From assembly GCA_002361735.1 (NCBI GenBank), contig DETS01000006.1, forward strand, positions 1-29,527: a stretch of 29,527 nt of DNA, read 5' to 3'. Positions 17,494 through 25,804 of this stretch are shown here, piece by piece (the first letter of the stretch is position 1; every line of letters begins with the position of its first letter). This stretch comes from Lachnospiraceae bacterium UBA3282 (lineage in GTDB: Bacteria > Bacillota > Clostridia > Lachnospirales > Lachnospiraceae). The notes under the pieces are model-generated. The model was not told where the DNA came from. It searched no databases and saw only the letters and a program-made list of their open reading frames with translations. The position numbers were made by a program, and so were the translations under genes.

Positions 17494-18397
17494 TCGCTTC
17501 GATCTCCGCTCCGTTGTCAGGCGCCGGTTCCACAATCTCGTGCTTGCCGTCTTTCGTGACTTTGGCGATGAATTTTCCATCCTTCGTGTATTCCAGCGCA
17601 TAGTACGATACTTCTTCCATGTCCCGCTTAAAAGCAGCGTAGACACGGTAACACATGCCCTTCTTATTGACTGCGTCCGGCATATCCAGACGGGTGAGCT
17701 GTATATTGTCCGTAAGATTTAGGATCATCAGCGAAAAGTCTTCTGCCCGAAAACCACACCCGGTCTCTTTCGGATATACCTGTTCATAGAAGCGCATCAT
17801 CAGAGCGCCTTCTTCCCGCTGGAATTCCTCAAGCCCCTGTAAGCCATTGGTAAATAAATATTTCGGCAAAAGATAAAGCGCCACCCTGTTGTGGGCAAAA
17901 TTCTGAAACTGCTCTCTGGTCAGCTGAACGGTCTTGATTTCTGTCGCTGCCTTCCTGCGCTTATCCGCCACTTCCAGGATCGACCGCGTCAAAATCATCA
18001 ACTCACTGAAGGGATTGACCACGATTTCCGCCACTTTATCCTGATTTGCCATATACATGGCAACGCAGGACATGAAGGGCATGGCAACCACCGAGGGACT
18101 CATCTTTTCCGGCGGGATCTGCGCAACGGAAGTAAAAATGGGCAGCGCCTGTTCTCCCGTCTCCTTTTTCAAAAGGCAGGGTAAAACCTTCGTCTCTTTC
18201 GGAAACGCAACTACTTTTCCCTCTCGCAGCTGCTCCGTCACTTCCTCCGGAATATTTTCCAGAGGCATGGTCGGCACTATCACAATGGATTTCTCCAAAA
18301 TTTCCATCACTTTTACATAGCTGTCTCTTTCTTTATCCTCGCGAAAAACCGCGATTGCTTCTTCCAGCGCTGTATTATCCGGTTTCTGTTCTGCCAT
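17477..18397 (-). CDS. SseB-like domain protein
   Basis: A 306-residue soluble protein with no signal peptide or membrane segment. It begins with an amphipathic helical region (about 1-35). Two SseB N-terminal-domain-like stretches follow: VKVMEILEKSIVIVPTMP, then PLPIFTS-type LPIFTSVAQIPPEK with MPFMSCVAM and VVNPFSELMILTRSIL. The second half is mixed and matches nothing I recognise firmly. GAGAGGG lies 5 bases before the ATG. It starts 26 bases after aspS and is likely co-transcribed. The SseB fold is clear. The molecular role in Firmicutes is not established, and the enterobacterial name, from serine sensitivity, should not be transferred. Confidence 0.7.
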   Translation of the reverse strand: MAEQKPDNTALEEAIAVFREDKERDSYVKVMEILEKSIVIVPTMPLENIPEEVTEQLREGKVVAFPKETKVLPCLLKKETGEQALPIFTSVAQIPPEKMSPSVVAMPFMSCVAMYMANQDKVAEIVVNPFSELMILTRSILEVADKRRKAATEIKTVQLTREQFQNFAHNRVALYLLPKYLFTNGLQGLEEFQREEGALMMRFYEQVYPKETGCGFRAEDFSLMILNLTDNIQLTRLDMPDAVNKKGMCYRVYAAFKRDMEEVSYYALEYTKDGKFIAKVTKDGKHEIVEPAPDNGAEIEAIMNLL

Positions 18398-18423
18398 GAT
18401 TACCCTCTCTTTATAACAATAAA

Positions 18424-20229
18424 TTATTCCTCTGCCTCTTTTTCCTGCGCGGGTGTTACCGCGATCTGCAGCTCCGCCAGCTGTTTCTCATCCACCGTGC
18501 CCGGCGCCTCCGTCATCAGACAGGACGCATCCTTGATCTTCGGGAAGGCGATGACCTCACGGATGCTGTCCGTATGGGTCAAAAGCATCACAAAGCGGTC
18601 AAGCCCGTAGGCAAGTCCCGCGTGAGGCGGCACGCCGTACTTGAAGGCGCTTAAGAGGAAGCCGAACTGCTCCCACGCCTGCTCTTTCGTAAAGCCAAGT
18701 ACCTCAAACATTTTCTCCTGAATATCGTCCTGATGGATTCTGACGGAACCGCCGCCAAGCTCCACCCCGTTCAATACGATATCGTAAGCCTTCGCCCTCA
18801 CCCTGCCGGGATCGGAATCGATATACTGCCAGTCCTCCTCCATCGGCATGGTGAAAGGATGGTGCATCGCCATAAAGCGGTTTTCCTCCTCGCTCCACTC
18901 AAGCAGCGGAAACTCCACCACCCACAGGAAGTTGAACCGCGACTCGTCGATCAGCCCGAGCTGTTTTCCAAGCTCCACTCTGAGCGCCCCGAGCACGCTG
19001 TAGACAATGTTTTTCTTATCGGCGGCAAAGAGGAGCAAATCGCCCTTCTCACCCTGCATCGCCTGCACCAACCGATCCAGTTCTTCTTCCGTCATAAATT
19101 TCGCAAAGGAAGACTTGTAAGTGCCGTCCTCCTGCACGCTCAGGTAAGCCAGTCCCTTTGCGCCGTAACCCTTCGCGAAATCAACCAGCGCATCGATCTT
19201 TTTGCGGGGCATGGCCGCCTGTCCCTTCACATTTAAGCCGCGGACGCTCCCGCCGCTTTCCAGCGCGGAAGTGAACACACCGAAGCCGCAGCCTGCCACT
19301 ACATCTGACACATCTGTCAGTTCCATGGCAAAACGGGTATCCGGCTTGTCGGAACCAAAGCGGTCCATCGCCTCCTGCCAAGTCATGCGCGGCAGAGGAA
19401 GCTGCACGTCCAGCCCGATTGCCTCCTTACAGACATGCTTGATCAGCCGCTCATTGACATCCAGCACATCATCCACATCCACGAAGGACAACTCCATATC
19501 CGCCTGCGTAAATTCAGGCTGCCTGTCCGCCCGCAGATCCTCATCGCGGAAACACCTGGCGATCTGGAAATAGCGATCGTACCCGGAACACATCAAAAGC
19601 TGTTTGTAAAGCTGCGGCGACTGCGGCAGCGCGTAAAAATGTCCCGGATGCACGCGGCTTGGCACCAGATAATCCCTGGCTCCCTCGGGCGTAGACTTAC
19701 ACAGAATCGGCGTCTCGATCTCCAAAAAGCCCTCTTTTGCCATAAAGTCACGCATTTCGGAAACAATTTTGCTTCGAAGCATCAGTTTTTCCTGAATGTC
19801 GGGCCTTCTCAAATCCAGGTAACGGTATTTCAAACGGATTTCTTCCTTCGTCTTAGAGTCCGCCTCCACCGGGAAGGGCGGCGTCTCGGATTCCGACAGC
19901 ACACGCACCTGCGCGGCCCGGATCTCGATCTCTCCCGTCTTTAAATTCTCATTGACGGCTCCTGAGCGCTTCTCCACCTTACCGGTCACGGCGATGACAA
20001 ACTCACTTCTCATCTTCTCCGCCTTAGCAAAGGCTTCCGCGCCGCAGTCCGCCTCCTCAAAGATGATCTGCAAAATACCGGAACGGTCGCGCAGATCCAC
20101 AAAGATGATGCCACCCTTGTTCCTCTGCTTCTGCACCCATCCCATTACCGTCACTTCTTCCCCCACGTTCTGTAAGGAAAGCTCCGCACAGCGGTGCGAT
20201 CTCTTTAAACCCTTCATTGATTCTGCCAT
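18424..20229 (-). CDS. aspS: aspartate--tRNA ligase
   Basis: Class IIb synthetase charging tRNA with aspartate. Residues about 15-110 are the anticodon-binding OB fold (VTVMGWVQKQRNKGG, FVDLRDRSG). The catalytic domain has class II motif 2 CFRDEDLRADRQPEFTQ and motif 3 GLAYGLDRFVML. A bacterial GAD insertion domain lies between about residues 300 and 420. At 601 residues it is the full bacterial type. GAGAGGA lies 8 bases before the ATG. It follows hisS by 16 bases, an arrangement common in Firmicutes. Whether it also charges tRNA-Asn cannot be decided from this window. Confidence 0.96.
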   Translation of the reverse strand: MAESMKGLKRSHRCAELSLQNVGEEVTVMGWVQKQRNKGGIIFVDLRDRSGILQIIFEEADCGAEAFAKAEKMRSEFVIAVTGKVEKRSGAVNENLKTGEIEIRAAQVRVLSESETPPFPVEADSKTKEEIRLKYRYLDLRRPDIQEKLMLRSKIVSEMRDFMAKEGFLEIETPILCKSTPEGARDYLVPSRVHPGHFYALPQSPQLYKQLLMCSGYDRYFQIARCFRDEDLRADRQPEFTQADMELSFVDVDDVLDVNERLIKHVCKEAIGLDVQLPLPRMTWQEAMDRFGSDKPDTRFAMELTDVSDVVAGCGFGVFTSALESGGSVRGLNVKGQAAMPRKKIDALVDFAKGYGAKGLAYLSVQEDGTYKSSFAKFMTEEELDRLVQAMQGEKGDLLLFAADKKNIVYSVLGALRVELGKQLGLIDESRFNFLWVVEFPLLEWSEEENRFMAMHHPFTMPMEEDWQYIDSDPGRVRAKAYDIVLNGVELGGGSVRIHQDDIQEKMFEVLGFTKEQAWEQFGFLLSAFKYGVPPHAGLAYGLDRFVMLLTHTDSIREVIAFPKIKDASCLMTEAPGTVDEKQLAELQIAVTPAQEKEAEE

Positions 20230-20245
20230 AATTGATTTCCTCTCT

Positions 20246-21508
20246 TTATCTCTTTAGTCCTTCTTTATAGAACTCCTCAAATTCCTCATATCCCTGGGCA
20301 GTCAGCTGTTCCTTCTGGAACTTTTTATTTTTATTCATGCGGGCAACCAAGATCTGATTGCCGCTCTCCCGCTCTTTCTGCGCCTTTGCCATCACCTCGC
20401 ACAGCTTCTCGGAGGGCAGCCCTTTTTCCATCAGATAAGCAATTTTCTTTCCTGCCTTCGGCACCTTAAAGCCGCTCTCCAAAAGCAGCAGGATGATGCG
20501 CTCAAAACCGATCGAAAAACCGCAGGCGGGCACGTCGTTTCCCGTAAATTTCCCCACCATCTTATCGTATCTTCCGCCGCCGCCGCAGCTGCCGCCAAAC
20601 TCCGGCATCTCGATCTCAAAGATCGTGCCCGTATAGTAGGACATGCCACGCACCAGCGTTGGGTCGAATACCAGCCGGAAGAAGTCTTCCTTGGTCGCCT
20701 CCACGCTGTCTATGATCTCCTGAAAGCTCTCCATGACACCACCTGACAGCACGCCTGAAAGTTTTTCCGAAATATAGGCGATCGCATCGTCCGCCTGTTC
20801 CATGCCTGTAAACAGCGCCAGATACTTGTCCACGCTCTCCTGCGAAAATCCCGCTTCCAAAAGCTCCGCCGAGACGCCGTCCTTTCCGATCTTATCCATC
20901 TTATCTAAAATGATAAACACCTGATCGTAATCTGCTTCGTCAAAGCCGCTGTAAGCCGCCATCGCTTTTAATATCCGTCTGTCGTTGATGCGGATGTTAA
21001 AGTTTTTGAAACCGATCCTGCCAAGCGTCGTGGTGGTGGCAAGAATCAGCTCGATCTCTGCCAGATTCGACGCCTCCCCCAGAATGTCGATGTCGCACTG
21101 CATAAACTGACGATAGCGTCCCCGCTGGGGCCTGTCCGCCCGCCACACATTGCCCATCTGCAGCGCCTTAAAAGGCGCGGGCAACTCATTTGCGTGGTTA
21201 GAATAATAGCGCACAAGCGGCACCGTCAGATCGTAGCGCAGACCGCCGTCCGTCAAATCCTCCTCAGTTTTTGCCTCGTCGATGCGCAGCTTCTCACCCC
21301 GTTTTAATATTTTAAAAATCAGCTTCTCATTCTCGCCGCCCGCCTTACAGTTTAAGTTCGCAAGGTTTTCCACGCAGGGCGTTTCGATTGAAGTAAAGCC
21401 GAAATTTCCGTAAGTCTCTTTGATGATGCCGATCACATAGTCGCGGATCTCCATCTCATCGGGAAGGATATCCTTCATGCCTGTCATCGGTTTTTTGCTT
21501 AGTGTCAT
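20246..21508 (-). CDS. hisS: histidine--tRNA ligase
   Basis: Class IIa synthetase. The N-terminus MTGMKDILPDEMEIRDYVI leads into motif 1 (FGFTSIETPCVE). Motif 2 is VWRADRPQRGRYRQFMQCD. The histidine-specific segment VRGMSYYTGTIFEIE is followed by FGGSCGGGGRYDKMVG and CGFSIGFERI (motif 3). The C-terminal anticodon-binding domain, ending in FYKEGLKR, is compact. I chose ATG 21506-21508 (420 residues) because GGAG lies 6 bases upstream and MTLSKKPMTG is the usual beginning. In-frame ATGs at 21538 and 21520 lack good ribosome sites. It is the first gene of the hisS-aspS-sseB-like operon, with a near-consensus promoter at 21588-21616 and no T-box leader. Confidence 0.95.
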   Translation of the reverse strand: MTLSKKPMTGMKDILPDEMEIRDYVIGIIKETYGNFGFTSIETPCVENLANLNCKAGGENEKLIFKILKRGEKLRIDEAKTEEDLTDGGLRYDLTVPLVRYYSNHANELPAPFKALQMGNVWRADRPQRGRYRQFMQCDIDILGEASNLAEIELILATTTTLGRIGFKNFNIRINDRRILKAMAAYSGFDEADYDQVFIILDKMDKIGKDGVSAELLEAGFSQESVDKYLALFTGMEQADDAIAYISEKLSGVLSGGVMESFQEIIDSVEATKEDFFRLVFDPTLVRGMSYYTGTIFEIEMPEFGGSCGGGGRYDKMVGKFTGNDVPACGFSIGFERIILLLLESGFKVPKAGKKIAYLMEKGLPSEKLCEVMAKAQKERESGNQILVARMNKNKKFQKEQLTAQGYEEFEEFYKEGLKR

Positions 21509-21587
21509 GATTTTCTCCATTTCTGCGCTGCATTTCATTGAAAACTGAATTTTGCATCCTATTCCCTTTTGGTAAAGATACTTTTAG

Positions 21588-21616
21588 ATTTTACTCTTTT
21601 TTAGAGAGATTTTCAA
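21588..21616 (-). promoter_or_regulatory. candidate sigma-A promoter of hisS-aspS operon
   Basis: On the minus strand TTGAAA (21611-21616) and TAAAAT (21588-21593) are exactly 17 bases apart, each matching five of six consensus bases. The leader to the hisS ATG would be about 75 bases, too short for a T-box. Confidence 0.75.
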
Positions 21617-21634
21617 GATGCAGGACACCAATCG

Positions 21635-21667
21635 GCAAAAATAGAGGCCGGAGAGTCGTCCCCGGCC
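21635..21667 (-). terminator. terminator of the zinc-ribbon membrane gene
   Basis: On the minus strand GGCCGG and CCGGCC form a stem with a 10-base loop, followed by TCTATTTTTG. It lies 25 bases past the stop of the 21693-22931 gene and just ahead of the hisS promoter. Confidence 0.75.
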
Positions 21668-21692
21668 ATAATAACGTCCGCAGACAGGAATC

Positions 21693-22931
21693 TCAGCTTT
21701 CCATCCGCACGCCGCTAAGCATCCAGTCAATGGCGGAAATATCCGCCCTGCTGCCACAGTATGTACAATGCCCGTCCCCCAGCAGATCAAGAGATGCGCC
21801 GCAGTTTGCGCATTTTGGTGCTTCCGATTGCAGCGTGGTTTTCACATCTTTTCTCCGCTTCATCGTCACCGTGCAGACCGTCCTTTTCTTAACAAGCGTT
21901 TCGCCCTGCGCGCTGATCAGCCGCACCTTCAGTTTCATCTCCACATAGACAAACTCCGCATCCGTCCATACCTTACTCGCCTTACAGCCCAGACAGTCCA
22001 CATCCAGAATGCTCATATCCTGACAGTTTTCCACTTCCGAAATACAGCCTAGGTCCGAAGGCTGTGCCGACAAGAACCACAGCTTCATATACGACTGCGC
22101 CAGCCCGTAAAATTCCGTATGGGAAAACTGCGGGTCCCGCTTTCTCATCTCATACCCCACTCTGTTTACCCTTGCCTTGGAACTCTGTAAGGAGATCAGA
22201 ATCGGTATAAATAGAAAATTTCCAAAGAATACCCCCATCACAATGCCGATTGGGGCGCAGACAAGCGCCCCCAACAGGAACATGAAAAATGCGCCCATGA
22301 CCGTATCGAATGCAAGGTCACCCTCTTGAATCAATCCAATCAATCCCACAACAAACGCCCAGACCATAAAGATCAGGAAAACACCGCCTATGAACCGCAG
22401 CCGATACCAGTCTCCGGACATTTCTCTGTCAATCGACACGATCTTTTTATGCACCTCGCGAATCCTGATCGCTGCGCCGCAGTGGGGACAGCCCGCGTAA
22501 TCCTTTGTCATATCAACCAGCGCGCCGCAGCTTTCACAATAGCGCAGCTCTTGATTCTCATAAGCGGTATCCGCCAGAACATACTGTTCCTGCAGATGTT
22601 CTTTTACCTTCAAAATCGGCGCATCGCCGCGGTAATAGACCTTTGTCCGACAGATCGGGCTGTGATACTGAATGCGTTTCAGATTGCCGTCGCCCATGGT
22701 TATCGTATAGTCCTTCTCCTTCTTCGACATCAGGGTATATTCTTCCCGCAGAGTAACGCCGTGATTTGCCATGCCGCGGTTTGCGAGACGGTTCCCGTAC
22801 CAGTAGGGCTGGATGGTGTAGGCGATACCGTCCTTGCCCTGTTCGCGGGCGCGGCGGTACTGTTCGACGATGTCTTTTACTTCCCTTTTTTCGGGGGAGT
22901 TGTATGAGGTTTGGGGGAGTTGGAATGACAT
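21693..22931 (-). CDS. zinc-ribbon membrane protein, possibly with a Tim44-like domain
   Basis: A 412-residue protein I cannot assign a function. It has a zinc ribbon at Cys132, Cys135, Cys148 and Cys151, two or three hydrophobic helices at about 181-201 and 209-247, and a second CxxC pair at Cys374, Cys377, Cys389 and Cys392. Between the helices and the second ribbon, residues about 270-365 (FYGLAQSYMKLW, then alternating strands ending VCTVTMKRRKD) resemble the Tim44/NTF2-like domain found in bacterial zinc-ribbon membrane proteins. That is a pattern judgement. AAGGAGG lies 6 bases before the ATG. It has its own promoter and terminator, so it is a single-gene unit, and it is divergent from the 23055 gene. 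Confidence 0.7.
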   Translation of the reverse strand: MSFQLPQTSYNSPEKREVKDIVEQYRRAREQGKDGIAYTIQPYWYGNRLANRGMANHGVTLREEYTLMSKKEKDYTITMGDGNLKRIQYHSPICRTKVYYRGDAPILKVKEHLQEQYVLADTAYENQELRYCESCGALVDMTKDYAGCPHCGAAIRIREVHKKIVSIDREMSGDWYRLRFIGGVFLIFMVWAFVVGLIGLIQEGDLAFDTVMGAFFMFLLGALVCAPIGIVMGVFFGNFLFIPILISLQSSKARVNRVGYEMRKRDPQFSHTEFYGLAQSYMKLWFLSAQPSDLGCISEVENCQDMSILDVDCLGCKASKVWTDAEFVYVEMKLKVRLISAQGETLVKKRTVCTVTMKRRKDVKTTLQSEAPKCANCGASLDLLGDGHCTYCGSRADISAIDWMLSGVRMES

Positions 22932-22983
22932 GGGGACCTCCTTCGATTGCCGACTCCTAAATCAAATGCAAAAACTGCTCATT

Positions 22984-23003
22984 AGTAGTATACTGTAAAG
23001 TAG
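22984..23003. repeat. 20-bp promoter element, copy A (shared with 27235-27254)
   Basis: The plus-strand sequence agtagtatactgtaaagtag matches 27235-27254 at 19 of 20 positions. Both copies cover the -10 TATACT and half of the spacer of a minus-strand promoter. CTACT occurs twice in direct orientation, 15 bases apart, when read on the minus strand. Confidence 0.7.
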
Positions 23004-23015
23004 ATTTTTCGCCAA
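22987..23015 (-). promoter_or_regulatory. candidate promoter of the zinc-ribbon gene; -10 is palindromic
   Basis: On the minus strand TTGGCG (23010-23015) and TATACT (22987-22992) are 17 bases apart. The -10 lies in the palindrome AGTATACT (22987-22994), which also reads TATACT on the plus strand and could serve the divergent gene at 23055. Confidence 0.6.
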
Positions 23016-23054
23016 GAGTGAAAAGCAGTATTTCAGAAAGCAGGTACTCCCACT

Positions 23055-24041
23055 ATGGATAAAATCATTGTCAGCATTACGACAGCCGCCATCGCATTGA
23101 TTCTCATATTGGTCTCTTACCTATGGTATCGACTCTCGGTCCCCACCGTACAGGATGATATTCTCTATATCATGCGCATCCCCCGCCGCAGATTGCTCCT
23201 CGGCATACTTGGCATCCTCTTTGGTTTTGCAATGACTATCCCCTTTTGGTGGGAGAAAGATAACTGGTTCACTGCGTTCGCATTTTTTTACCTATTTATG
23301 CTCTTTTACGAATATTGGTGCGTTATGGTACTCCTATGGCGGTGTATCATCCGAGAAGATTCTCTCACAATTTATATGCCGCTTTTGCCCGCAAAAGAGA
23401 TCAAATTCCACGAAATAGAATATGTATACTACACAGATAACCACACGTTCGGAATGAGCGGTCAAAAAAAACTGGAAGGCTACCGCGGCCGAAAGAAACT
23501 GTTTTCTATCGAGGAAGAAATATACGGATTCCCGCTTCTGTATACACTTCTAGACGAACGTGGAATTGTAGGTTACGTTCCCTCCATGGAACATTTGAAA
23601 AAGGAAGATAGCTTACAGCGCGTTTCACTCGTGGAAAGCTTTACCGTGACCGAAAAAACAGAAGACAGAGTTAAAACAGTCTTGATCGACCTACTCTTTA
23701 TCGTTCCCTGTATGGCGTATGTTCTATGGAATCGGGAAGAATTTGAATTGATTTATCAGGCTGCTGCCCTCATTATGCTGCTGACTTTTCTTCCCCATGC
23801 GCTCTCCACCTTACTTTGGCAGGTTACGGTGGATTATCAGACCATATCCATACGAACTTTTCCGGGCATCACAAGAACCTATGAAATACGGCAGATTACA
23901 GAAATAATCGAATTAGAAAACTTCATCGTTTTATATGTTGGAAAGAAAAAAATTGCGAAGATTGCGAAGGACAGCAAAAATTTCCCGTATCTGTTTGAGC
24001 GTCTTTTACAGACGGAGGCAGAGATATACCGGAAGTTTTAG
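23055..24041 (+). CDS. uncharacterised membrane protein with two PH-like segments
   Basis: A 328-residue protein I do not recognise with certainty. Hydrophobic helices are at about 4-25, 47-66, 72-96, 208-225 and 232-256. Two cytosolic or extracellular beta-rich parts follow helix groups: about 98-175 (IIREDSLTIYMPLLPAKEIKFHEIEYV) and about 256-325 (VTVDYQTISIRTFP, RTYEIRQITEIIE). They share a strand-turn-strand pattern seen in bacterial PH-like domains, so the protein may be an internal duplication of helices plus PH-like domain. It may belong to a family such as DUF6560. The ATG has only a weak ribosome site (GCAGG). It is divergent from the zinc-ribbon gene. No catalytic motif is seen. Confidence 0.6.
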   Translation: MDKIIVSITTAAIALILILVSYLWYRLSVPTVQDDILYIMRIPRRRLLLGILGILFGFAMTIPFWWEKDNWFTAFAFFYLFMLFYEYWCVMVLLWRCIIREDSLTIYMPLLPAKEIKFHEIEYVYYTDNHTFGMSGQKKLEGYRGRKKLFSIEEEIYGFPLLYTLLDERGIVGYVPSMEHLKKEDSLQRVSLVESFTVTEKTEDRVKTVLIDLLFIVPCMAYVLWNREEFELIYQAAALIMLLTFLPHALSTLLWQVTVDYQTISIRTFPGITRTYEIRQITEIIELENFIVLYVGKKKIAKIAKDSKNFPYLFERLLQTEAEIYRKF

Positions 24042-24102
24042 CAAGCCGTTTGGATATTTGTCCATTTTTATCTCCATGCCAATGTTTCTTATTGAAAATT
24101 TG

Positions 24103-24125
24103 TGGCCAAAAAGCCAACTTTTTTC
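24103..24125 (+). terminator. weak candidate terminator between converging units
   Basis: AAAAAG-CCAA-CTTTTT (and TGGC/GCCA overlapping it) can form a short AT-rich hairpin followed by TTTTTT on the plus strand. It is T-rich on the minus strand as well. It lies between the plus gene ending at 24041 and the minus ORF ending at 24149. The stem is short. Confidence 0.3.
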
Positions 24126-24148
24126 AATATATTATACACTATAGTTTA

Positions 24149-24289
24149 TTAACATTCTCCCGCATACCGCCGCCGATAATACTCCATCGTCCGATAATCC
24201 GGAATATCCTTCATCTGTTGCCGAAAGGCATTAAAACTGTTATTAGTTTCCCTTGCAAACTGCGTTATGCCCGTCTCTGTCATATGCAT
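24149..24289 (-). CDS. small 46-aa ORF downstream of the first-listed ATPase
   Basis: An uncalled short reading frame beginning MHMTETGITQFARE and ending MEYYRRRYAGEC. Its ATG is 5 bases after the ATPase stop codon. The strong site GGAGGAGTATAAAAGG overlaps the last codons of that gene, so it looks translationally coupled. The product is polar and charged, with no membrane segment, and is basic near the end (YYRRRY). I recognise no family. It could be a real small partner of the ATPase or the remnant of a longer lost gene. The remaining bases 24042-24148 hold no gene. Confidence 0.5.
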   Translation of the reverse strand: MHMTETGITQFARETNNSFNAFRQQMKDIPDYRTMEYYRRRYAGEC

Positions 24290-24293
24290 CCTT

Positions 24294-25715
24294 TTATACT
24301 CCTCCTTTGTCCTCATACAATTCTTTCAAATCAATCAACCGCACCCTATTTTTGTCACTATGCTCTTTCACCCATTCCGTAAACCCGCTTTTCGAAAAAA
24401 GAAGATACTGAACCGTCTCATACTCCTTGGAAATCACCCCATCCTTCTCCAGCAGTTCCTCGTAAACTTTTTTGTCAATCGGTTCCTTTCTGTATTTGCA
24501 TTCTCCAAGCACGGCTTTCCTAGCAGTCTTATCTAATCCTACAATATCGATATCCGTTGTCACACGTTTCCCCGGATGTGTTCCCCACCATCTCCCGACC
24601 GTCGTAACAAAGCAGTCCAGTTTCCCTGTAACACCACAGATCAATGTGTAATGCTTACAAATTTGTTCAAACACGCTGCCCATAAATTCTGATATTTTTG
24701 GCTTCACAACATTCTGATAAAAAAGTTCGCCGCGATCCAACTCTATTGCGCCCATACCATCCGGGACGAATTGATACCAGAATTTGAACATACTGTCTTT
24801 CAGGATATACTGCACCTTTTTCTTATTCGCTTCGTCCGTGACTGCCTTTTCTTTCAGGACAATACCGGTTGCGATCAGGTTTTGAAGCGCATGAACCGCT
24901 ACCGACTGCTCCACATGCGACTTATCGGCAATCTCGTTTACTTTGTTCGCCCCCGATGCGATTGCACTGATTATGTCATTATAAGTACCGACATTTCTAA
25001 ACTCCTGCGTCAATAAATTATTTGGCTCCTCATACAAATAGCCCGTCTTTCTGAAAAATAATTGAATGATATTTTCATCCAGAGACTTCGTATCATCAAG
25101 CATAGAAAGATATTTCGCCACACCTCCCGTAACGCCAAAGCAGACCGCTTTCTCCTCATAGGAATAAGCCGGTACAAATTCCGCAGCTTCCAGATAATCA
25201 AAAGCATCCAATTTGATCTGTGAAGTCCGCCTTCCAAATATGGGGCTTTTTTCACTCAGCACTTCATTTTCCATAAAACTGACGGATGATCCGCAGAGAA
25301 TCAAAAACATCTGACCGTGCATCCAGTGATTGTCAATATAACTTTGCAAAACCGACAAAACACTTTTATCCGCTTCCGCCAGATAAGGCAGTTCATCAAT
25401 GACAATAATCGTTCTCTCTCTTTCGCTGTGTTTTCCAAGAAAGTCCAACAAATCATTGATAGTTTGAAAAGAAAGCGTATTCATTTCCGGAGCAAATACG
25501 GCAAGTGCCTGTTTCCCCCACAACTCTATATTTTTATTGATTCCCGCTTTTGTCGCAGTATAGTAAACCGCCCTTTTGTTCTTAATAAATTCTTTAATCA
25601 GAGTTGATTTTCCTATTCTTCTTCTCCCATATATTACCGTCATCTGGAAGCCCGGAGAATGGTATCTCTCCTCCAATTCCCGCAACTCGGCTTTTCTTCC
25701 TATAAATTTACCCAT
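24294..25715 (-). CDS. P-loop ATPase with C-terminal DUF234 (paralogue 1)
   Basis: A 473-residue soluble protein of the archaeal-type ATPase/DUF234 family. Walker A GRRRIGKST is at 30-38 and Walker B IIVIDE at 103-108. FLILCGSSVSFM (137-148) is a sensor-like segment typical of the family. A winged-helix region covers about 240-290. The C-terminal DUF234 part has GRWWGTHP (374-381), DID at 388-390 and GECK at 404-407, a D...ExK arrangement like PD-(D/E)xK nucleases. AGAGGT lies 5 bases before the ATG. It is clearly paralogous to the upstream gene at 25801-27204. The cellular role of this family is not established. Its surroundings are AT-rich and accessory-looking. Confidence 0.85.
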   Translation of the reverse strand: MGKFIGRKAELRELEERYHSPGFQMTVIYGRRRIGKSTLIKEFIKNKRAVYYTATKAGINKNIELWGKQALAVFAPEMNTLSFQTINDLLDFLGKHSERERTIIVIDELPYLAEADKSVLSVLQSYIDNHWMHGQMFLILCGSSVSFMENEVLSEKSPIFGRRTSQIKLDAFDYLEAAEFVPAYSYEEKAVCFGVTGGVAKYLSMLDDTKSLDENIIQLFFRKTGYLYEEPNNLLTQEFRNVGTYNDIISAIASGANKVNEIADKSHVEQSVAVHALQNLIATGIVLKEKAVTDEANKKKVQYILKDSMFKFWYQFVPDGMGAIELDRGELFYQNVVKPKISEFMGSVFEQICKHYTLICGVTGKLDCFVTTVGRWWGTHPGKRVTTDIDIVGLDKTARKAVLGECKYRKEPIDKKVYEELLEKDGVISKEYETVQYLLFSKSGFTEWVKEHSDKNRVRLIDLKELYEDKGGV

Positions 25716-25739
25716 TCACTACCTCTTTTTAAAATTTTA

Positions 25740-25770
25740 TTGAAACATATTTCATTAAAATATATTTCAA
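25740..25770. repeat. inverted repeat in the leader of ATPase paralogue 1
   Basis: TTGAAACATA (25740-25749) and TATATTTCAA (25761-25770) are complementary at nine of ten positions around 11 bases. The repeat sits downstream of the -10 box and about 25 bases before the ATG. It is operator-like and AT-rich, and a repressor site is inferred. Confidence 0.5.
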
Positions 25771-25774
25771 CAAA

Positions 25775-25804
25775 ATAATATCATCCTATTTACGTGAGTG
25801 TCAA
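25775..25804 (-). promoter_or_regulatory. candidate promoter of ATPase paralogue 1
   Basis: On the minus strand a perfect TTGACA (25799-25804) overlaps the stop codon of the upstream ATPase. TATTAT (25775-25780, five of six) follows after 18 bases. The second ATPase can therefore be transcribed separately from the first. Confidence 0.6.

Noticed and set aside
21509..21692. T-box leader ahead of hisS-aspS
   Set aside because: Synthetase operons in Firmicutes often have one, but no AGGGTGGNACCGCG-like antiterminator is present on the minus strand. The leader after the predicted promoter is only about 75 bases.
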